Source: Bacillota bacterium (GTDB lineage Bacteria; Bacillota; Clostridia; Peptostreptococcales; Anaerovoracaceae). From it: a DNA stretch of 17,606 nt. The DNA lies in the NCBI GenBank assembly GCA_016302925.1, contig JAEDMR010000016.1, positions 1 to 17,606 on the forward strand, written 5' to 3'. Position 1 is the first letter of the stretch. Every line of letters starts with the position of its first letter. The translations under genes and the position numbers were made by a program. Shown in pieces: positions 13,398-17,606 of this stretch. Below the pieces are notes generated by a model. That model did no database searches. It saw nothing but the letters and a program-made list of their open reading frames with translations, and was not told where the DNA came from.

Positions 13398-14633
13398 ATG
13401 AAATATCTGATTGTGATTGCAGACGGTTCTGCAGACGACCCGGTTCACTCTCTGGGCGGCAGGACTCCTTTGGAAGTTGCGAATCTGGAAACCATCGACA
13501 TGCTGGCTTCCAGAGGTGAAATCGGAACGGTCATCACGATTCCGGACGGCATCAAGCCGGGCAGTGATTCGGGGAATCTGTCCATTATGGGCTACGATCC
13601 GCGGAAATATCTATCCGGACGTTCACCCCTTGAAACGGTGGCCATCGGGGTGGAAATGAACGACACCGACGTGGCATTCCGGGCCAATCTCGCCACAGTG
13701 GATCCTGCCGGGGCGGAAAACTATGAAGATTATATCATTCTGGATCATGGTGCCAGCGATATCACGACAGAGGAATCTGACCTTCTGCTGCAGGTGATCA
13801 ATGAAAAATTTGCCAATGAAAAACTGCGTTTTTACACCGGTACAGGGTACAGACACTGCATGCTGATCCATGAAGGACACCCCAATGCCCACACTGACTA
13901 TGAATGTATGCCTCCACATGATGTTCCGGGCCAGAGAGTGGGGGACAACCTTCCGAAGGGTAAAAACGCAGATTTTATCATCGATATGATGAAGGAAAGC
14001 TACAAGCTTCTGAAGGATCATCCGGTAAACAAGGCAAGAGAAGCCAGAGGTCTTCATCCCGGAAACACTCTGTGGATCTGGGGACAGGGCAAAAGGCCTG
14101 ACCTGCCGGATTTCTATGAGAAGTACGGCGTGAAAGCATCTGTCATTTCGGCAGTTGACCTGATCCGGGGCATCGGGACCTTCGCAGGCATGCATATCGT
14201 GAGCGTTCCCGGTGCCACCGGCACCATCGACACGGATTACGAGGCGAAGGTTGCCTATGCCATCGAAGAATTCAAACGAGGTCAGGACATGGTTTACCTG
14301 CATATCGAGGGAACAGATGAAACCTCCCATCAGGGCAATGTGGAAGCAAAGATCCGCTGCGCGCAGTACATCGATCAGAGAGTGGTGAAGCCGCTCTATG
14401 CGTATCTCCGGGACTCCGGCGAGGAATTCCGGATCCTGGTGCTTCCTGACCACAGAACTACCGTGGAAGGCAGGATTCACACCTCCGATTTCGTTCCTTT
14501 TGTATTATATGACAGCAACAACGAGGCGCCTGTGGATACCGGCCGCAAGTTCACGGAGAAATCCGCAGAAGCGGCGCATAACCATTTCCCGGATGGATAC
14601 AAGCTGGCGGACAAGTTCTTTGAACGCCAATAA
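13398..14633 (+). CDS. apgM: Cofactor-independent phosphoglycerate mutase family protein (apgM type)
   Basis: 411 residues of the alkaline-phosphatase superfamily, archaeal-type phosphoglycerate mutase branch. Metal-site and catalytic motifs: ADGSADDP (Asp9), KPGSDSGNLSIMGYDP (serine in the GSDS segment, about 56-58), HIEGTDETSHQG (Asp307, His311), LPDHRT (Asp351, His352) and the HTSDFVPF element (His361). The expected reaction is 3-phosphoglycerate to 2-phosphoglycerate using two divalent metals. However, this subfamily also includes proteins proposed to be homoserine kinases from their gene neighbourhoods, and nothing here distinguishes the two by sequence alone. Being in an operon with serC favours a phosphoglycerate/phosphoserine role. 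GAAGGAG lies 7 bases before the ATG. A hairpin with a U-rich tail follows at 14660. Confidence 0.85.
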   Translation: MKYLIVIADGSADDPVHSLGGRTPLEVANLETIDMLASRGEIGTVITIPDGIKPGSDSGNLSIMGYDPRKYLSGRSPLETVAIGVEMNDTDVAFRANLATVDPAGAENYEDYIILDHGASDITTEESDLLLQVINEKFANEKLRFYTGTGYRHCMLIHEGHPNAHTDYECMPPHDVPGQRVGDNLPKGKNADFIIDMMKESYKLLKDHPVNKAREARGLHPGNTLWIWGQGKRPDLPDFYEKYGVKASVISAVDLIRGIGTFAGMHIVSVPGATGTIDTDYEAKVAYAIEEFKRGQDMVYLHIEGTDETSHQGNVEAKIRCAQYIDQRVVKPLYAYLRDSGEEFRILVLPDHRTTVEGRIHTSDFVPFVLYDSNNEAPVDTGRKFTEKSAEAAHNHFPDGYKLADKFFERQ

Positions 14634-14648
14634 TTATTCTGTATTTTC

Positions 14649-14677
14649 TTGAAATCAATTTCCTCCTGTAGTAGAAT
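14649..14677 (+). promoter_or_regulatory. Sigma-A promoter of the sigma-54 activator pair
   Basis: TTGAAA at 14649-14654 and TAGAAT at 14672-14677 have 17-base spacing. Predicted start near 14683; GGAGGG at 14721-14726 then serves the ATG at 14733. The activators are therefore probably not themselves sigma-54 dependent. Confidence 0.7.
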
Positions 14678-14720
14678 TTTTTTATAAATTCTGTGCGCCA
14701 GGAGGAAGTTTGATTTTTGT
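14660..14720 (+). terminator. Nested inverted repeat after apgM, possible terminator overlapping a promoter
   Basis: Outer arms 14660-14668 and 14699-14707 (TTCCTCCTG and CAGGAGGAA) pair perfectly over 9 bp; inner arms 14673-14679 and 14686-14692 (AGAATTT and AAATTCT) pair over 7 bp. The right side is followed by GTTTGATTTTTG, a broken T-tract. RNA reading through from apgM would contain the whole hairpin, whereas RNA from the internal sigma-A promoter begins inside it. Confidence 0.45.
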
Positions 14721-14732
14721 GGAGGGAAAAGC

Positions 14733-16109
14733 ATGAACGAGAAAGGAACCGGAATACTGATTGATTCGAAGGATGCGGATATCATTCTGGTGGATACGGA
14801 AGGACAGATCGTATACGATGATATCGGCAATTACCGCTATTTTCAGCTGGGCATGACCAGTGCCCGGGGGAAAAATATCCGGGAACTGTTCTGTGACCTT
14901 CCGGAGAATTATCCTTTGCTCAGAGCCTGTCAGAGAGGCGAAACCGTTGAACATTTCAGAGAAGTGATGACCACCGGCAGAGGCGTGAAACTGACCAAGA
15001 CCGGTTCCTGCTATCCGGTTTACGATGGCGAGGAACTGGTGGGAGCCATAGAAATCGGGAAGTTCTATTATGGCAAGGAAAACATGCGTGAGATCGAGCA
15101 GCATTCAGGGCATATGTTTTATCGAAAAAACCAGACGAGATATATGCTGGATGACATCATCACCCAGGATCCCGGCATGATGGAGATCAAGTCCCGAATC
15201 AGCAGCATTGCTCTTTCCAATGCCAATGTGCTGATTTACGGCAAAACCGGCACCGGGAAGGAACTGGTGGCACAGGCGATTCATAATTCAAGCCGCAGAT
15301 ATTCCAGAAAATTTCTCTCACAGAACTGCAGTGCGATTCCGGAAAGTCTGCTGGAAAGCGTTCTCTTCGGCACCACGAAGGGCAGCTTTACCGGTGCGGT
15401 AGACGGTATGGGGCTGTTTGAGGAGGCAGAGGGTGGAACGATTTTTCTGGATGAAATCAACTCCATCAGTCCGGAGATGCAGGCGAAACTGCTGAAGACC
15501 ATCGAAAGCAAAAAAATCCGGCGGATCGGTTCTGACAGGGAAACCCATGTGGATTTCCGGGTGGTTGCGGCGGTGAATGAAGACCCGGCAGATTTAATTC
15601 GAGCCAAACGACTGAAGCCGGATCTGTTGTATCGTCTGGCAGTGGTATATATCAAGCTTCCCGATCTGATGGAACGAGAAGGGGACATCGAACTTCTGAC
15701 ACGTCATTTCATAGACTATTTTAATGAAAAAACCCATTCCCATATTGCATATCCTTCGAAGGAGATCATCGAAGTATTTCAGAGCTACAGCTGGCCGGGA
15801 AATGTGAGAGAGCTTCGAAATGTCATTGAAGGAGCATTTGCCTTTGCGGAAAACGACAAAATTGAAAGAAATGACATTCCGTCCTATATACTGGAAGCGG
15901 AACCTTCCCGAGAAGTCAGAACAGGTAGCGACGGCAGCCTGAAAGAACACATGACACAGCTGGAGCGGGAAATCGTCCTGGAAGCGTTTCACCGGAAGCA
16001 TCAGAATCTAACGGATGCGGCGGAAATTCTGGGAATCTCCAAGCAGCTGTTAAGATATAAGCTGGACAGCTATCAGGAGGAAAAGGATGAAGCTGAAGAA
16101 AGCGTTTAA
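14733..16109 (+). CDS. Sigma-54-dependent enhancer-binding protein (PAS-AAA+-Fis), first of pair
   Basis: 458 residues. A PAS-like sensor region occupies about 10-115, a AAA+ sigma-54 activation domain about 140-370 and a Fis-type helix-turn-helix about 426-444 (LTDAAEILGISKQLLRYKL). AAA+ motifs: Walker A GKTGTGKE at 170-177 (Lys where Glu is usual), sigma-54-contacting loop GSFTGA at 217-222, Walker B GTIFLDE at 235-241, sensor-I Asn282, and WPGNVRELRN at 354-363. The first arginine-finger position (PspF Arg162) is Lys295 in LKPDLLYRL; the second, Arg301, is kept. No phospho-receiver domain is present, so a small-molecule or redox signal at the PAS domain is likely, as in RocR-type regulators. 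Likely targets are the three sigma-54 promoters in this window (inference). The next activator gene overlaps its last 23 bases. Confidence 0.92.
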   Translation: MNEKGTGILIDSKDADIILVDTEGQIVYDDIGNYRYFQLGMTSARGKNIRELFCDLPENYPLLRACQRGETVEHFREVMTTGRGVKLTKTGSCYPVYDGEELVGAIEIGKFYYGKENMREIEQHSGHMFYRKNQTRYMLDDIITQDPGMMEIKSRISSIALSNANVLIYGKTGTGKELVAQAIHNSSRRYSRKFLSQNCSAIPESLLESVLFGTTKGSFTGAVDGMGLFEEAEGGTIFLDEINSISPEMQAKLLKTIESKKIRRIGSDRETHVDFRVVAAVNEDPADLIRAKRLKPDLLYRLAVVYIKLPDLMEREGDIELLTRHFIDYFNEKTHSHIAYPSKEIIEVFQSYSWPGNVRELRNVIEGAFAFAENDKIERNDIPSYILEAEPSREVRTGSDGSLKEHMTQLEREIVLEAFHRKHQNLTDAAEILGISKQLLRYKLDSYQEEKDEAEESV

Positions 16110-17433
16110 GGACTTTACCATCGTAAACCGCGCGGGGAACATCGAGTATGCATATGTGTATAACCCGGATTTTTTCGGTTTCGTGCCGGAGGATGCCATC
16201 GGCAGGAACTTCTGTCAGATTTATACCAATCTCAGCCAGGAAACCAGCACCTGCATGCGGGCGATTCACAAGGGGGAAGTGATTCACGATTATGAGCAGA
16301 TTCTGGAACGGCAGGACGGGATGATCGTCCGGCAATATGAAGATGTGTATGTGGTGAAAAGAGGCGGCCAGAGCATTGCAGCCATCGAGCTGGCCAACTA
16401 TGATGAGTCGGTGGATTTGCTTCGGGCGATGGAAGCCAGCCGACCGGGTGAAGAGGATGAGAAACTGAGCCTGGACTCTCTGGTGGGCAGTTCCCCGGAA
16501 ATGACAGATCTGAAGCGGAAGATTTCGAAAGTTGCGGATGTGGACTCTGCCATACTTCTGATGGGTGAGACCGGTACGGGGAAGGAACTGACCGCACGTG
16601 TCATTCATGCACTCAGCAACCGCAGAGAGGCTCCGTTTATTTATGTGAACTGCAGTGCTCTGCCGGAAAATCTGCTGGAGGGGCTCCTGTTCGGCATCAA
16701 GAAGGGAAGCTTCACCGATGCGGAGGAAAAAGACGGCTTGTTCAAAATGGCAGACAAGGGAACACTGTTTCTGGATGAAATGGATTCCATGCCCCTCAGA
16801 ATTCAGGCCAAGCTGCTGAAAGCCATCGAGGAGAAAGCCGTAAGACCGCTGGGCAGCAATGAGGTGATTTACATCGATGTTCGAATCATTGCAGCGTCCA
16901 GCAGCAACGCCAGAAAGATTCTGGAAAGCAGAAAGATTCGGCCGGATCTCTTCTTCCGGCTTTCCGTCATTCAGTTTCAGCTGCCGAAGCTGAAAAACCG
17001 GGGCGGGGATGTGTTTGAAATTGCGGATTACTATGTGACAATGCTGAATGAAATGCAGCACCGGGATGTGAAAGGATTCTCTGCGGATGCCAGAAGGCTG
17101 CTGCTGAAACATGACTGGCCGGGAAATATCCGGGAACTGAAAAACATCGTGGAGGGATTCTTCGCCGTCAGTAAGAAGGATATCATCGAGGAAAGCGATG
17201 TAAATGAGCATCTCAGAATGGGAAATCATATTCTGCAGTCTGCGTCAAAGAAGTCAGAAGATGCATTTCAGACATTTACTGCAAGCGGTCTGACGCTGAA
17301 GGACTATCTCCAGACGGAGGAGACACGCCTGATTGACGGAGCAATGCAGCGTGCAGGCGGCAGTATTGTGAAAGCTGCCGGTGAGCTGAAAATCTCGCCG
17401 TCACTGCTGCGATATAAACTGAAGGAAAAATAA
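16087..17433 (+). CDS. Sigma-54-dependent enhancer-binding protein (PAS-AAA+-Fis), second of pair
   Basis: 448 residues with the same architecture as its upstream neighbour: PAS-like region about 8-110, AAA+ about 130-360, Fis-type helix-turn-helix at the C-terminus (GSIVKAAGELKISPSLLRYKL). Walker A is canonical (GETGTGKE, 160-167), Walker B is GTLFLDE at 225-231 and both arginine-finger positions are kept (Arg285, Arg291). Two key sites deviate: the sigma-54 loop is GSFTDA at 207-212 (Asp for Gly) and sensor I is Ser272 where Asn is usual. The Thr that contacts sigma-54 is retained. The ATG at 16087 lies inside the upstream gene with AGGAGG six bases before it, so translation is coupled at near-equal levels. 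It may work as a hetero-oligomer with the first protein or have its own promoter targets. A strong terminator follows directly. Confidence 0.92.
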   Translation: MKLKKAFKDFTIVNRAGNIEYAYVYNPDFFGFVPEDAIGRNFCQIYTNLSQETSTCMRAIHKGEVIHDYEQILERQDGMIVRQYEDVYVVKRGGQSIAAIELANYDESVDLLRAMEASRPGEEDEKLSLDSLVGSSPEMTDLKRKISKVADVDSAILLMGETGTGKELTARVIHALSNRREAPFIYVNCSALPENLLEGLLFGIKKGSFTDAEEKDGLFKMADKGTLFLDEMDSMPLRIQAKLLKAIEEKAVRPLGSNEVIYIDVRIIAASSSNARKILESRKIRPDLFFRLSVIQFQLPKLKNRGGDVFEIADYYVTMLNEMQHRDVKGFSADARRLLLKHDWPGNIRELKNIVEGFFAVSKKDIIEESDVNEHLRMGNHILQSASKKSEDAFQTFTASGLTLKDYLQTEETRLIDGAMQRAGGSIVKAAGELKISPSLLRYKLKEK

Positions 17434-17440
17434 AAAAATT

Positions 17441-17474
17441 GAGAGTAAAGAAAATTTCCTTTACTCTCTTTTTT
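17441..17474 (+). terminator. Intrinsic terminator after the activator pair
   Basis: GAGAGTAAAG (17441-17450) pairs perfectly with CTTTACTCTC (17459-17468) around an 8-base loop and is followed by TTTTTT (17469-17474). It separates the activator operon from the sigma-54 promoter at 17558. Confidence 0.9.
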
Positions 17475-17557
17475 CATTCGAGGAACGGATATTTTATCAT
17501 CCTTATGAATTATTGATTTTCCAATGATTTCTTGATGGATTCTCGGACAGAGGCCGG

Positions 17558-17574
17558 TTGGCACGGTAATTGCT
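17558..17574 (+). promoter_or_regulatory. Full-consensus sigma-54 promoter of an off-window gene
   Basis: TTGGCACGGTAATTGCT matches every specified position of YTGGCACGRNNNTTGCW, with GG (17560-17561) and GC (17572-17573) 10 bases apart. Transcription should begin near 17585 and run off the right edge, so the next gene is predicted to be sigma-54 dependent and probably controlled by one or both adjacent activators. Confidence 0.88.
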
Positions 17575-17606
17575 ATATAATGCGATATAAAAAGCAGAAA
17601 AGATTT

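Noticed and set aside
8456..17487. Shared GAGGAACG near two sigma-54 promoters (8456-8463 and 17480-17487) as an enhancer site
   Set aside because: Orientation and distance to the promoters differ, and it is absent upstream of serC; probably chance.
17576..17581. TATAAT as a sigma-A -10 at the right edge
   Set aside because: No -35 hexamer at 16-18 bases upstream; the sigma-54 promoter explains the site better.

Overview
The window looks like a chromosomal segment of an anaerobic, low-to-medium GC member of the Bacillota, class Clostridia, probably a peptide- or amino-acid-using gut-type organism. The evidence is strong AGGAGG-type ribosome binding sites, canonical sigma-A promoters next to sigma-54 promoters, RocR-like PAS/AAA+/Fis enhancer-binding proteins, a glycine-rich Cys lipoprotein linker, and a secreted FN3-like domain of the kind common in Clostridia. 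The genus cannot be named from this sequence alone.

Layout. 2-1006 (+): a 5'-truncated NADAR-macrodomain fusion (ADP-ribose biology). 972-1919 (-): two adjacent 151-residue YdcZ-type (DMT superfamily) membrane proteins, converging on and overlapping the NADAR-macro gene. 2087-2489 (+): a small secreted FN3-like gene whose signal peptide and domain lie in different frames. 2508-2556: a bidirectional terminator. 2592-8293 (-): a complete oligo/dipeptide ABC operon (binding lipoprotein, two permeases, two ATPases). 8294-8983: a long control region with a sigma-54 promoter facing left, a leader hairpin, and a sigma-A promoter facing right. 8984-10408 (+): MATE efflux transporter. 10587-11954 (+): a YjiH-family GATE-domain membrane protein interrupted by an in-frame TAG. 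12035-12071: terminator. 12202-13382-14633 (+): sigma-54 promoter, serC, and a phosphoglycerate mutase-like (apgM family) gene. 14733-17433 (+): two translationally coupled sigma-54 enhancer-binding proteins behind a sigma-A promoter. 17441-17474: terminator. 17558-17574: a full-consensus sigma-54 promoter firing out of the right edge.

How it may fit together. Three -24/-12 promoters (peptide importer, serC-apgM, and an unseen gene at the right edge) lie around a pair of sigma-54 activators. The inference is a local sigma-54 regulon coupling peptide import to serine/phosphoglycerate metabolism. The two activators are paralogues in overlapping genes, and each departs from the AAA+ consensus at a different residue, which would fit a hetero-oligomeric activator. 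The most checkable oddities are the activator pair with its three promoters, the TAG in yjiH, the frameshifted FN3 gene, the opposite predicted topologies of the YdcZ pair, and the NADAR-macro fusion with a Tyr in place of the usual macrodomain Asp.
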